From Multifurca ochricompacta (Eukaryota; Basidiomycota; Agaricomycetes; Russulales; Russulaceae): a DNA stretch of 39,602 nt. Positions 19,090-28,969 of this stretch are shown in pieces. Positions within the stretch are counted from its first letter, which is position 1, and the number at the start of each line of letters is the position of its first letter. Below the pieces are notes generated by a model that saw only the letters and a list, made by a program, of their open reading frames with translations, did not search any database and was not told the origin of the DNA. Where the stretch lies: contig WTXG01000307.1 of NCBI GenBank assembly GCA_022496185.1, positions 1-39,602 on the forward strand, given 5' to 3'. A program made the position numbers and the translations under genes.

Positions 19090-19240
19090 CTAGGCTCATC
19101 AACCTAGAACAGAAATGGCTGAAACATGGATTGAACCTAAGACCTCTGGGAACAAGCTCGGTCCGGTGCTCTAACCACTAAGCCACCCAGCCTCACTAGT
19201 GAAGACACACAATATATTATATATAGGGTTATGCAGAATT
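19090..19240 (-). repeat. tRNA-derived SINE-like unit, copy 1 (inside hAT-2)
   Basis: On the minus strand, 19192 to 19117 has a tRNA shape: a 7-bp acceptor stem GGCTGGG with TTTCAGCC (two G-U pairs), a D arm (GGCTTAGTGGTTAGAGC) and a GGTTCAATCC T-loop (B box). The anticodon loop is enlarged and its stem is damaged. Nine nt downstream is a hairpin CTAGG/CCTAG with an 8-nt loop (19090-19107), then A/T-rich DNA with TTTT. Flanks match the copy at 37132-37278. Confidence 0.7.
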
Positions 19241-19790
19241 GTGAACGCGTTTTGATCTTATCACTTGTATTATCTTAGATGTATATCTTTAGTATCTAAT
19301 TAATTGTGAACGCATTTTTGATCTTATCACTTAGATGTACATCCCAAGTATCTAATTAGTTGTGAACGCATTTTTGATCTTATCACTTAGATGTACATCC
19401 CAAGTATCTAATTAACTGTGAACGCGTTTTTGATCTTATCACTTAGATGTACATCCTAAGTATCTAATTAATTGTGAACGCGTTTTTGATCTTATCACTT
19501 AGATGTACATCCTAAGTATCTAATTAATTGTGAACGCGTTTTTGATCTTATCACTTAGATGTACATCCTAAGTATCTAATTAATTGTGAACGCGTTTTTG
19601 ATCTTATCACTTGTATTAGATGTATATCCTAAGTATCTAATTAACTGTGAACGCGTTTTTGATCTTATCACTTAGATGTACATCCCAAGTATCTAATTAA
19701 CTGTGAACACATTTTTGATCTTATCACTTAGATGTATATCCTAAGTATCTAATTAATTGTGAACGTGTTTTTGATCTTATCAATTAGGCG
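19240..19790 (+). repeat. tandem minisatellite, about 10 copies of a unit of about 56 bp
   Basis: Repeats of a unit containing GTGAACGCGTTTTTGATC, TTATCACTTAGATGTACATC and AAGTATCTAATTAA. Copies start near 19241, 19307, 19364, 19421, 19477, 19533, 19588, 19647, 19704 and 19760. Two units have a TTGTATTAG variant. Most keep the CpGs of GAACGCG; single copies show CA or TG there. Confidence 0.92.
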
Positions 19791-20241
19791 TGATCCCAGC
19801 ATCTCTGTACCGATGCGTGCTGACGCGTGCATTCTTAAGCCTACCTTCCTAGATAGGAAGGCAATGCACGGTCCGATCGGCGTGCCCCACACTTCGCGTT
19901 TTTTCGTGTTTTTTCGCGTTTTTTCGCATTTCTATAGATATTGTAACTGATTCTTGTTTTATTTTGGATCGGATGCATGATCTGACTTGAAACTTCGTGG
20001 GATTGTAGTAATATATATATTCTTTCTGTGTATGCAAGATGAAGATCTCTGGCTGCCTCAAACCCTACAAGTAAACCTATGAGTATACCCACGAGTACTC
20101 GGATCCGTGCGAGTATAGGACTCGTGGCTCTGGGTGATCCGTGGGAACATACTCATGCGGATCCAAGTATGGGATTATCTAATCTAAATACCCGCAAGTT
20201 CGGATCCGGGTAACTCACAAGTGCACTCGTGCTAGGCCCTA

Positions 20242-20874
20242 ATCCAGTTTCACCACCCCCAAGACTGGGATGAGTGGGTAGAAGCTGCACAACAACAGCA
20301 GCAAGATTATCTGGACTTCCAGACTTGCTTTGGGGTTGACACCAAGAAGGGCAAAACAAGGGATCAGTGGAAAGCCGCTTTTGGGGTCAAACCCACACAT
20401 GCCTCCCAGAGAGACCCAAATGCCATGGACACTTTGGCTGACAGGACCCAGGCTAGGGCCACACTCACTGAAGATGAGAGGCAGACATTAATGAAGGAAG
20501 GAAGGTGCTTTCACTGTAAAGCACAAGGCCACATGTTGCAGGACTGCCCAAAGAAAGGAGCATGAGTGGCTGAGGTGGTTGTCACACCTATTCACAACAA
20601 TCCACCAACCATTGAAAAGAAAACACACACAAAAGAGGAAAAAGCACAGGAAATATGGGCCAGCATGATGAAGGAGAGTGAAGAAGTACACACCATTCTG
20701 GTAGAAAAAGTGTTTGCCAAAAAGGATTTTTGATTGGCTCTACCCCATTGGCCTGGGCATGAGCATTACATGTAACCTCTGTGTATACTAGTCGCTTCAA
20801 ATCATTGAAAATACCAGTTCATTTTGAGACTACACAGAAGACAGCCAACAGAGACATATTAGTGGACTCAGGAG
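20242..20874 (+). pseudogene. gypsy-1 gag C-terminus, zinc knuckle and protease start
   Basis: Gag continues with HHPQDWDEWVEAAQQQQQDY and a linker, then the CCHC zinc knuckle CFHCKAQGHMLQDCP near 20512-20556, which binds the genomic RNA. TGA at 20563 follows KKGA, again a likely Arg site. A frame change near 20730-20790 leads to the protease lead-in FKSLKIPVHFETTQKTANRD and then LVDSG, where hAT-3 splits the DSGA active-site motif. The change of frame may be a real Gag/Pol junction or an indel; I cannot tell which. Confidence 0.88.
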
Positions 20875-21833
20875 TAGTGTTGTGCACGGCTCGGCTTGAA
20901 GCTGTAAGCCGGCCGTTTCTGAGCCAGAAAAAGCCGGGCCGACATAGGCCGTGAAAACGGCTTCCAGCGGCCCACGGCTCAGGCTTCAGGTTTGGAAAGC
21001 CTGAAGCCGCGGCTTTTGGTGGCTGAGTCACGCTTTCTATCCGGATTTTTGCGAACTGTTGAACCAGAATACTGGTACAGAAGTAGTCTGACATAATTGT
21101 GATTGCGTTTAGATAAAACAATTGATGAGATAAAAACATGTCTCACATTGATTAAGATACTGAGTATATACATCTCAGATCGATCATGTGATGAAATCAC
21201 TTTCATTAACAAGCAAGATAACACGCGCATTTGTTTACTTTAATTTGGTAGCTGATATAGTACATCTAAATTGTATATAAAGCCACTGATAAATAATTAG
21301 ATTTACATCGCACGCTCGATCGGCTTTGGTATTTTGTAGAATAGTACTAGAACCTATTTAAAGATGCCCTGTAGCACGCTGCAGATCCCATCTCGTCTTC
21401 TTGGGGGTGTAGGCTCTTAGCAATTGTTCAGTATAGGTGTATTCTTGCTGGATTTTCACTCTTAGTTTCACCACGATCTCAACATCTTATCTTATCTACA
21501 TAGCAAGTGCAGGATAGAAACACCCGTTACAAACACTGTTATTGATACAAGCTAAAATAAGACAACTTATGTTACAGGAATTAAATGGGAGACATAATAT
21601 GGCAGAAGGCCAAAGCAGTGGCTAGGGGTTGATATAATGTAAACTACAAGTCCTTCAAAAAATGCAGCTTAAAACTTGATTTGATGCTGTAAAGCCGCGG
21701 CTTGGGCCTGAGCCGGGCCTAAGCCAGCCGGAAGCCGTCGCTACGGCCCAGGCTTGAGTTTTGAAAAGCCTAAGCTGCCAAAAGCCGGGCCTAAGCCGCG
21801 GCTTCAGGCCAAGCCGGGGCCGTCACAACACTA
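20875..21833. mobile_element. hAT-3, non-autonomous hAT-type element, TSD CTCAGGAG
   Basis: 959 bp flanked by CTCAGGAG at 20867-20874 and 21834-21841. Both ends read TAGTGTTGTG inwards, followed by GC-rich arrays of CGGCTT, AAGCCG and GGGCC motifs about 110-150 bp long on each side. There is no transposase. The interior shares segments with hAT-1 (TAGCTGATATAGTACATCTA; CCCTGTAGC). It is inserted exactly in the protease DSGA codons of gypsy-1. Confidence 0.92.
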
Positions 21834-24800
21834 CTCAGGAGCCACTGACAATTTCATCAGCCTGTGATTAGCAAAAACATTGGGCTTGGGAATGCTGGCA
21901 CTCCCTCAGGAAAAGAATATATGGAACATAGATGGAACTGCCAATTGAGCCAGAAAGATTATGCACTATATGGACCTCAGTGTACAAGTGGGAGAAATAA
22001 CCAAAGTCATTCAATTCCTTGTCACCAACCTAGGAGACGAAGACCTCATTCTTGGATATCCATGGCTTGCCACCTTTGAACCAAAAATTAACTGGGCAGA
22101 CACCACCATGGACAAAGAATACTACCCTGTGGTCATCATGTCCCTCAGGTATGATTATGCAGCCTGACACTGGGGCAATCAAACCATCATCATTGGATCA
22201 GCCATCACCTGGGATGATCTTGAAGGAAGTGACTGAGTCTACTGCTACATCATGAAAGCATCAGAGTTGGCACAAAAAGCAATAGAGGGGCAAGGAGAAA
22301 AGATGTTTGAGAATACTGTACCCAAAGAGTACCACCACCACCACAAGGTGTTCTCTGAAGAGGAGTCCCAATGTTTCCCTCCTTCACAACCTTGGGACCA
22401 TGCCATCGACTTCCTCCCTGATACGCCATTGGCCATAGACTGTAAAATTTATCCACTGTCCCTGCCTGAACAAGAGGCACTTTCTACCTTTCTAGAGGAA
22501 CATCTGGCAAAAGGATACATTTGACTGTTGAAGTCACCTTATGCATCACCCTTCTTCATCAAAAAAAAGGATGGCAAACTATGCCCAGTACAGGATTACA
22601 GAAGAATTAATGCCTACACTGTCAGAAACACCTACCCCCTCCCCTTAATACCCAAACTCATTGACAATATGCACAACAAAGCTCTGTTCTCCAAAATGGA
22701 TATATGATGGGGGTACAACAATGTGCGCATCAAAGAAGGGGATCAAGGGAAGGCAGTGTTCAAAATGAATCAGGGACTTTTTGAACCAAATGTCATGTTT
22801 TTCAGACTTACCAACTCACCAGCAACATTTCAAGCAATGATGAATCATCTCTTCTGAGACCTTATCCTCATGGGAGAGGTAGTTGTTTACATGGACAATA
22901 TCCTTGTTGCAATGAAGGATGACCTCCCCCATCACCGAGCTTGAGTTCATCAAGTCCTCAATATCCTGCATGATAACAAACTGTATCTGAAACCAGCAAA
23001 GTGTGCATTTGAACAACAAACTGTCAAGTACCTAGGGGTCATATTGGAAAAAGGCTGTGTATGCATGGACCCTGTTAAAGTACAGGGAATTCAAGATTGG
23101 CCCATGCCAACCTGCATCAAAGACATCAGATCCTTTATAGGATTTTGCAATTTCTACCAGTGCTTTGTGAAGGGTTTTTCAGGCATTGCACGGCCATTGA
23201 ATGACCTCTTAAAGAAGGACACCCCATGGCATTGGGATATACCCCAGCAACAGGCATTTGAGCACATCTGAGATCTGGTTGGGTCAGAGCCAGTACTCAT
23301 TCAACCCAACTTGGAACAACCATTTGAATTAGAAGTGGATGCTTCACACTTTGCAAATGGAGCAGTGTTATACCAATGAGATGCCACTCAAATCATGCAC
23401 CCAGTGGCATATTACTCAGAGACTTTCTCCCTGGCAGAATGAAATTATGACATCTGGGACAGGGAACTACTGGCAATTGTGAAGGCACTTTGGCACTGGC
23501 GACCTTACCTGGCAGGGGCACCCCAGAAGACTATCATCCATACCAACCACTCCAACCTGCTATACTGGAAAGAGCCACATAAAATTAGCTGACAAGTGGT
23601 GTGTGAAGTTTTGGAGCTTGAGGAGTACAACTTTGTCCTGAAACACATCACAGGAAGCCAAAATGCACATGCTGATGCCCTGTCACACAGACCTGACATG
23701 AATGATGGTGGAGAGGACAACAACAATGTCACAGTTCTCCCAGAGGAAGTCTTTGCTAAAACAACCATGGTCAGCCTCCATGATATGGATCTATGGGCAC
23801 AAGTATCACAAAACATGAACCAAGAGCTTTGCCAGTCATGGGCTGATGCACATAATCTGAAAAAGATTGACAGCCTTTGGTGGAAGGATGGGGATTGTCT
23901 CATTGTCACTGGTGGCAACAACATTAAGAGGGGGGTGATCCATTTTCACCATGACCTTCCCTCTGCAGGCCACCCTGGTATTGCTAACACATATGCCTTG
24001 GCCAAACATGACTATTGGTGGCCAAATATGAAAAAGGATGTCAAGAACTATGTGAAGGGATGTGCAGATTGCCAAGCTAACAAAGTGAACACACACCCAC
24101 ATCCACCAGCAATCTCCCCCATCACTCCCACCACTTCCTTACCATTCCAGACTGTTGCCATGGACTTCATCATCAAACTACCTAATTCAAGAGGCTTTGA
24201 CTCCATCCTAACCATCACTGACCATGATTGCTCCAAGGCTGCGCTGTTCATACCATGTAGTGAGTCTATCACTGCAGAAGGAGTAGCCAAGCTCTACCTT
24301 GACCATGTCTACAGACACTATGGCCTCCCAGAGAAAATCATCTCTGATTGAGACCCCTGCTTCACATTGACATTTGCCAGAGCACTGTGCAAGAACTTGG
24401 ATGTGACACAAAATATTTCCATGGCCTACCACCCCCAAACAGATGGACAATCAGAGAGGATGAACCAGTGGTTAGAGCAGTACCTCTGGTTTTGGTGTAA
24501 TGGACACCAAGATGACTGGGCTGACTGGCTAGCAATGGCAGAGTTTGCACACAACTCCTGGCCCAATGGTACAACAAAGATCCCCCCTTTCTCTCTCATC
24601 ATGGGCTGGGTACCACATACTACCTGGGCCAACAAACCCACAAACATTCCCACTGCTTCACAACATATCAGCCAATGGGACAAGATTAGGAAATCAGCCA
24701 ATGAGAACTTGTTAAAGGCACAGCAGACCCTATCAGAAAAACCCTCGTGCTTCACACCTTATCAGACCAATGACATGGTCTGGTTGGAAGGAAAAAACAT

Positions 24801-25203
24801 TCATACATTACACCCCACAGCCAAATTGGCACCCCGATGTCATGGACCTTTTAAGATCACAAGGAAGCTGTCAGATGTGTCATATGAACTCAAGCTTCCA
24901 TCCACATGGAAGATCCACCCCATGTTCCATGCCTGGCTTCTGATGCCATACAAGGAGACCTCCATTCATGGGGAGAACTTCCCATGGCCCCCACCAGAGC
25001 TAGTTGACAGAGAAGCAGAATGGGAAGTGGAGTGCATTCTAGACTCATCACGAAGAGGCCAAGGGTGCAAGCTGCATTACCTTATCAAGTGGAAAGGATT
25101 CCCAGACTCTGACAGCTCATGGGAACCAGCCAGGAATATCTTTGCCCTGGTCCTTATCTCAGAGTTCCACAACTGACATCCAAAGGCGCCCAAGAACAGT
25201 TAA
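21834..25203 (+). pseudogene. gypsy-1 pol: protease, RT, RNase H, integrase, chromodomain
   Basis: A single frame without indels, broken only by TGA at 21865, 21946, 22165, 22234, 22522, 22705, 22855, 22942, 23269, 23377, 23440, 23590, 24349 and 25174; no internal TAA or TAG. Order: protease (ATDNFISL; LILGYPWL), RT (KSPYASPFFIKKKDGKL, VQDYRRINAYT, YMDNILVA), RNase H (ELEVDASHFANGAVL, WDRELLAIVKALWHW), integrase (GHPGIANTYALAKHDYWW, CADCQANK, MDFIIKLP, HPQTDGQSERMNQWLEQYL) and chromodomain (LHYLIKWKGFPDSDSSWEP, about 25070-25125). The RT active site is YMDN, not YxDD, so one catalytic Asp is lost. Many TGAs fall on residues that are Arg in gypsy proteins (SD-R-DPCF, AE-R-NYDIWD, I-R-WGYNN). 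The natural stop is probably TAA 25201, after FHN-R-HPKAPKN. Confidence 0.95.
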
Positions 25204-25254
25204 AAGAAGAGGATCCCTGCCTCATCTATTCCCCAGTACAATGCTTCCCCAGCC

Positions 25255-27066
25255 ATGTCCTACCCATATCAAACCTTTGACATGTCTCCCTCTTTCATTG
25301 CTGCCAATGCTGCTGTCAATGCCTTCACTGCCACTACTGTGGTTGTGGAAGCCTTCCCCTCTGCCTGTTATGACCTCTGCCAAGTGACCCTCTTTTCTTC
25401 ACCCTCCCTAACATGAACCCCACTCTCCCACCTATGCTACACTTTATGATTATGTCCCCTTCCTGGGACCCATCACATGCTTTGCTCCCATCCCCATGAC
25501 TGTCTTTGACCTTGTTGACCCAGTGCTTGCTTATGTTTACTCCCTTATCATCTTATCTCTTTATCTCTAAGACTGGACACTTACTTAATTCCCTATCAGA
25601 AGCCAGGCTTTACGCCCTCCACTTCATATATTTGGGCCCACTTGACTCTGTATCTCTTATCTTTAGATGCCCATTCAATTACATATATAAGTCCATTGTA
25701 GCTACATTGTAGACCTCAGACTCAACTTATTGAATACATTGGTGCTTGTCTTCTGGACACTCCCTTTGAATCCTTGACTCATCTGTCTCAGTGCTTTTGG
25801 CACTTTTCCACTCAACATTGTCTTAGGGAGCAGCCCCCTTCGACTTTGACTCATCCCTATCAACTCCAAGAAGCCTTATTGGTTTCTTATCTGAATATAT
25901 GTACCACACTGTCACACATGTTGTGTGGAACATCCCACACCAGACGTAACACTGCCCATCCCTCTACTCGCCCCTCTACCCCAATTGACTACAATGCTGC
26001 TGCTGAGCAGGTCAAGAACCAGTCCCCAAACCCCAATGATGACTTCAAACACTCTGAAGAGCCCCATCTGAACAACCTCCTCAGAATGGAGCTGGATGAC
26101 AAAGTCCCAGAGTTCCCCTTCTTCACCAACAACCCAAACTTGTCAATGTACTTCCCCCTCAAAATCATGATGGCCAATGGAGACAAAGCTATAGCTAAGT
26201 ACATCTTCTACACCAATGGGGGGATGGATGTTGCAGGCTGTATGAAGAAAGACAGGCCAGTCTATGGTGCCCTGGTCTATTTGGAGGAATGGTACACAGG
26301 TCGTCTCCATCATGCTATGAGTGATGAACAGCTCAGACACCTTGCTGCTGAGGACTCCTGAGCCTTTGTGATCAATGAGGTGCTGAACAACATGTGCCTT
26401 CCGCATCTCAAAGCTGAGGTAATGAGACTGTGGAAGACCTTAACACTGCACATGACACTTAACAGGCAATATTGGGAGTATGTGAAGCAGATGACAAGGC
26501 TGACAAGTGGGATGTTCCAGGTGGAACAGGAGCTGACAGAGATCAGGAAGAGGTTGGAGGCAGGGGACACATACCAGACCATCGCTGAAAGGTATGCAGA
26601 CACCTATGCACAGCCCCTCCCACCACAATCATTGGGGGTGGCACTGACACTGCTGCCCAACTGATTCAAGATGCCATGCATGCATGAGAACCCCCATGGA
26701 GAGACATGTTGGCAATGTGATAGTAAGTACCACATCAGTTGGAACTGTCACCTCAATCGCAAGTGGTGCTGCCACTGTTGCAGCAATCTATATTGGAGCC
26801 AGTTCTGCATATTCTGTCACTTAGGTGTTGCCCCCACAATTGTCAATCCATCTGGATGGTGTGGCAAGTGCTTACATCACAACACTGGACACCAGGAACT
26901 TGACTGCCCAGTCCATGACATGTGCCCCCAGTGTGGACGACAAGGCCTGTATGGGTTCCTGCACACTCACCAGTGTGCTGCAGATGAGACCTATACCATG
27001 GATGACCATAATGTAGCAGATGATTATGTGGACTTAGTACAGGATGATGATGGTGCACGTTTCTAG
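25255..27066 (+). pseudogene. gypsy-1 third ORF: Cys/His-rich protein in the env position
   Basis: ATG 25255 is about 50 nt after the pol stop, in the same frame. The 37 codons to 25365 and the frame from 25957 to TAG 27064 join exactly when the solo LTR at 25366-25951 and one CTGCC are discounted, giving about 406 residues with TGA at 26359 (DS-stop-AFVIN) and 26662 (LLPN-stop-FKM), both possible CGA remnants. The N-terminus is Ala/Pro/Ser-rich. The middle is globular and acidic (MELDDKVPEFPFF, YGALVYLEEWYTGRLHHAM) with a charged, probably helical stretch (QVEQELTEIRKRLE). The last about 130 residues hold a dense Cys/His array: CWQCDSKYHISWNC, CCHCCSNLYWSQFC, CGKCLHHNTGHQELDC, CPQCG...HTHQC, probably several zinc sites, then an acidic tail. 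There is no signal peptide or membrane segment, so it is not an env. I do not recognise the family; RNA/DNA binding or silencing defence is speculation. Confidence 0.85.
25366..25951 (+). repeat. gypsy solo LTR (subfamily B), TSD CTGCC
   Basis: 586 bp, TGTTATGACC to GACGTAACA, flanked by CTGCC at 25361-25365 and 25952-25956. There is no PPT upstream, so it is not the gypsy-1 3' LTR. It shares the GTCTCAGTGCTTTTGGCAC block with 1-539 and 8039-8628. Confidence 0.92.
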
Positions 27067-27082
27067 CTGGGTCAGCTCAAAC

Positions 27083-27097
27083 CAGAAGAGGGGGTGA
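27083..27097 (+). promoter_or_regulatory. gypsy-1 polypurine tract
   Basis: AGAAGAGGGGGTGA directly before the 3' LTR and 17 nt after the stop of the third ORF. This places that ORF inside the element. Confidence 0.88.
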
Positions 27098-27676
27098 TGT
27101 TACAACCATTGCCAGTAACCCTCTTTTCTTTACCCTACCTAACACAGATCCCTCTCTTCCCCCTATGCTACATTTCTTGATCATGTCTCCTTCCTGGGAC
27201 CCATCACATGCTTTGCTTCCATCCCCATGACCATCTTTGGACTTGTTTATGCTATGTTTACCCTTACTTGTTCTCTTATCTCCTTATCTCTATGACCAGA
27301 CACTTACTTAATTCCCTATCAGAAGCCAGGCTTTACACCATCTGCTTTCATATATTTGGGCCCACCTGACTCCATATTTCTTATCTTTTAGACACTCATT
27401 TGATTACATATATAAGCCCACTGTAGTCACACTGTAGACCTCAGACTCAACTTATTGAATACATCAGTGTTTGTCTTCTGGACAAGTCCTTTGAAACTCA
27501 GTACTAGTCATCTCAGCATTTCAGATGCCTTTCTGCTCAACATTGTCTTGGAGCTTTTGGCCTCTGAGACCTTGACTTCTCCTGACTCCTCCAAAGGGCC
27601 TATTGATGGTCCTTTCCTTGAAACTGAGATATGCTGAAGCACATGTCATGCAGAACATCTCACACCAGACATAACA
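27098..27676 (+). repeat. gypsy-1 3' LTR (subfamily A)
   Basis: 579 bp, TGTTACAACC to GACATAACA. Differences from 16742-17839 are mostly C/T and G/A, including CA/TG exchanges at former CpGs. Confidence 0.93.
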
Positions 27677-28573
27677 GGTAGCATGGGTGGACCATTCTTG
27701 GTACCAGTCATTGAAAGGGCAGGTGCCTTGGTGAATTTCATACATGGCTTTGATAGTCAGGAGGCAACTCTCTACTGGGATAAATTGTTTCTCAAAGTCA
27801 ATTCTGAAGCAGTCCCATGTCCCAAAAGAAGGGGGATTGGCTTGGAGTGCAGTGTTGGTGCAGTCTCTGGCCCATTCTCCTGCTGGTGTGTCAAGTTTAA
27901 AGTGGGTGAGGGCTGCAGAGACTCGTCTACTTTCATCAGTGAAGGCTCCTTCATTCAGATAGTAATAGTTGGCCAGTTGAGACCAGAAGCATTCTGCTTT
28001 AGACGCTTGCCCATCAAAAGATTCTGGGGCTGACCCCAAGATCTTTCCACTGGAGGCAACAGTAGTACTCATGATATTCAGGGGTGTTGGTGTCTTGGGG
28101 GGGTGTGAAGCTATAGCAGTGGTCATGGAGGCAAGGGATATGGATGGGAGAGTGGGAGGGGTTCTGAGGGTGATAGCACAAAGGGATTGTTCTACAGCTT
28201 CAAGGGACTGGGATACTTCTTCATCAGAGGTGATAGAAGCAATGGGGAATTGAACATGGTGGTTATTAAGGTAGATCCAAGCTATATGGGTGTCAGACCA
28301 ATGGACTTCCTTTCCATTGTATGTTCCATAGAATGTGTGGGGGTCAAGATTGCTGATGAGGTTGATGTTAGGGAAATAACTGAGGTATTCGTTTACAGGA
28401 AGGATGTGGCTGTCTTGAAGGTGTTTCCAGTTGTTTCCAAGAGTCTGAGTGTAGTAGTTGTCTCCTTTCCAAGTAGCAACAAAAGCATGGTCGTCATAGT
28501 CAAAGATAGGGTGGGTAAAGCCAAAGGGGACCTGAGCTAGTTCTTCAGCAGTAAGAGGTTGTTCTGAGGTCAT
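27677..28573 (-). pseudogene. gypsy-3 gag
   Basis: About 300 codons open from ATG 28573 to the gypsy-1 junction. The N-terminal part has TEQPL-like polar residues, then VPFGFTHPIFDYDDHAFVA and TFYGTYNGKEVHWSDTHIAW; the middle is Pro/Ser/Thr-rich; the capsid-type part reads SFDGQASKAECFWSQLANYY, then AALTHFKLDTPAGEW and ending CPFNDWYQEWSTHAT. The layout parallels gypsy-1 gag (N-domain, linker, capsid). There is no stop inside. It is cut at 27677 by the gypsy-1 LTR; the zinc knuckle, protease and RT N-terminus of this element are not in the window. Confidence 0.85.
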
Positions 28574-28969
28574 TCAGAGTGGGTACTAAGGCAGTATGTA
28601 GTCCACCCTTGGGCATTCCAGGTGTAGAAGACTTGATAGGCTGGGCAAAGGACAGCACAGTCTAGATAGTAGTTGCAGATGTTCCTGTGGATCCAGTAAT
28701 ATTCTTCAACTATCCCTGGGGCAGAGATAACAATGTGGAGTCACCAAAGGAGGTTCTCAAAGTATAGGGGGTCTGTGGTGATATGATTAGCTTCACTCAA
28801 GGGATGGTAGATGTCAAGGTGATTAGCTCTTTGAGTTGCAAGCTGGGCCAAGCAATGAAGGTGGAATTCTCATAGTTCACTGGGGTTTTGAGTGGGTAAT
28901 GTCCCAGAGATGTAGATATCTGTGACAGGGTAGGTGTGGTTGACCAGGTGAACAATGGAAGGGGATTGG
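28574..28969 (-). pseudogene. gypsy-3 upstream ORF Y, C-terminal part
   Basis: Coding-like minus-strand sequence just before gag (NHTYPVTDIYISGTLPTQNP, HCLAQLATQRANHLDIYHPL, YWIHRNICNYYLDCAVLCPA). Its few stops are partly TGA. It overlaps the start of gag in another frame and joins the sequence at 29481 across solo LTR E. No family recognised. Confidence 0.55.

Larger units (their letters stand above)
18887..20241. mobile_element. hAT-2, non-autonomous hAT-type element, TSD ATCCAGTT
   Basis: 1355 bp flanked by ATCCAGTT at 18879-18886 and 20242-20249. TIRs: TAGGGCATAGCACGAGT at the left and TAGGGCCTAGCACGAGT at the right end (reverse complement), 16 of 17 alike. Subterminal zones are full of GGATCC, ACTCGTG and GGGTA-type motifs in both orientations. 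Inside are a SINE-like tRNA unit and about ten tandem copies of a unit of about 56 bp. No transposase ORF. CpG is largely kept, so the insertion is younger than gypsy-1. Confidence 0.92.
16742..27676 (+). mobile_element. gypsy-1, chromodomain Ty3/gypsy element with third ORF
   Basis: Plus-strand element: 5' LTR (with solo LTR D inside), self-priming PBS, gag (split by hAT-2), protease (split by hAT-3), RT, RNase H, integrase with chromodomain, a third ORF (split by a subfamily B solo LTR), PPT and 3' LTR. Without the inserts it is about 7.4 kb. The two LTRs are about 97% alike by eye. The flanks do not share a TSD (ATCAT against GGTAG), and the gypsy-3 sequence between the two junctions is missing. 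Confidence 0.93.

Noticed and set aside
19240..19790. CRISPR-like array
   Set aside because: The units are contiguous tandem repeats without unique spacers, and the DNA is eukaryotic transposon sequence.
21834..25203. TGA as a recoded sense codon (alternative code or readthrough) in gypsy-1 pol
   Set aside because: TGA stands at sites that are Arg in relatives, CpG is depleted everywhere in the element, and the RT catalytic Asp is also lost (YMDN). Decay of CGA explains all of this without recoding.
25366..27676. A small non-autonomous gypsy element bounded by the LTRs at 25366 and 27098
   Set aside because: The first LTR has its own TSD (CTGCC) and no PPT, belongs to another subfamily, and removing it joins the third ORF in frame.
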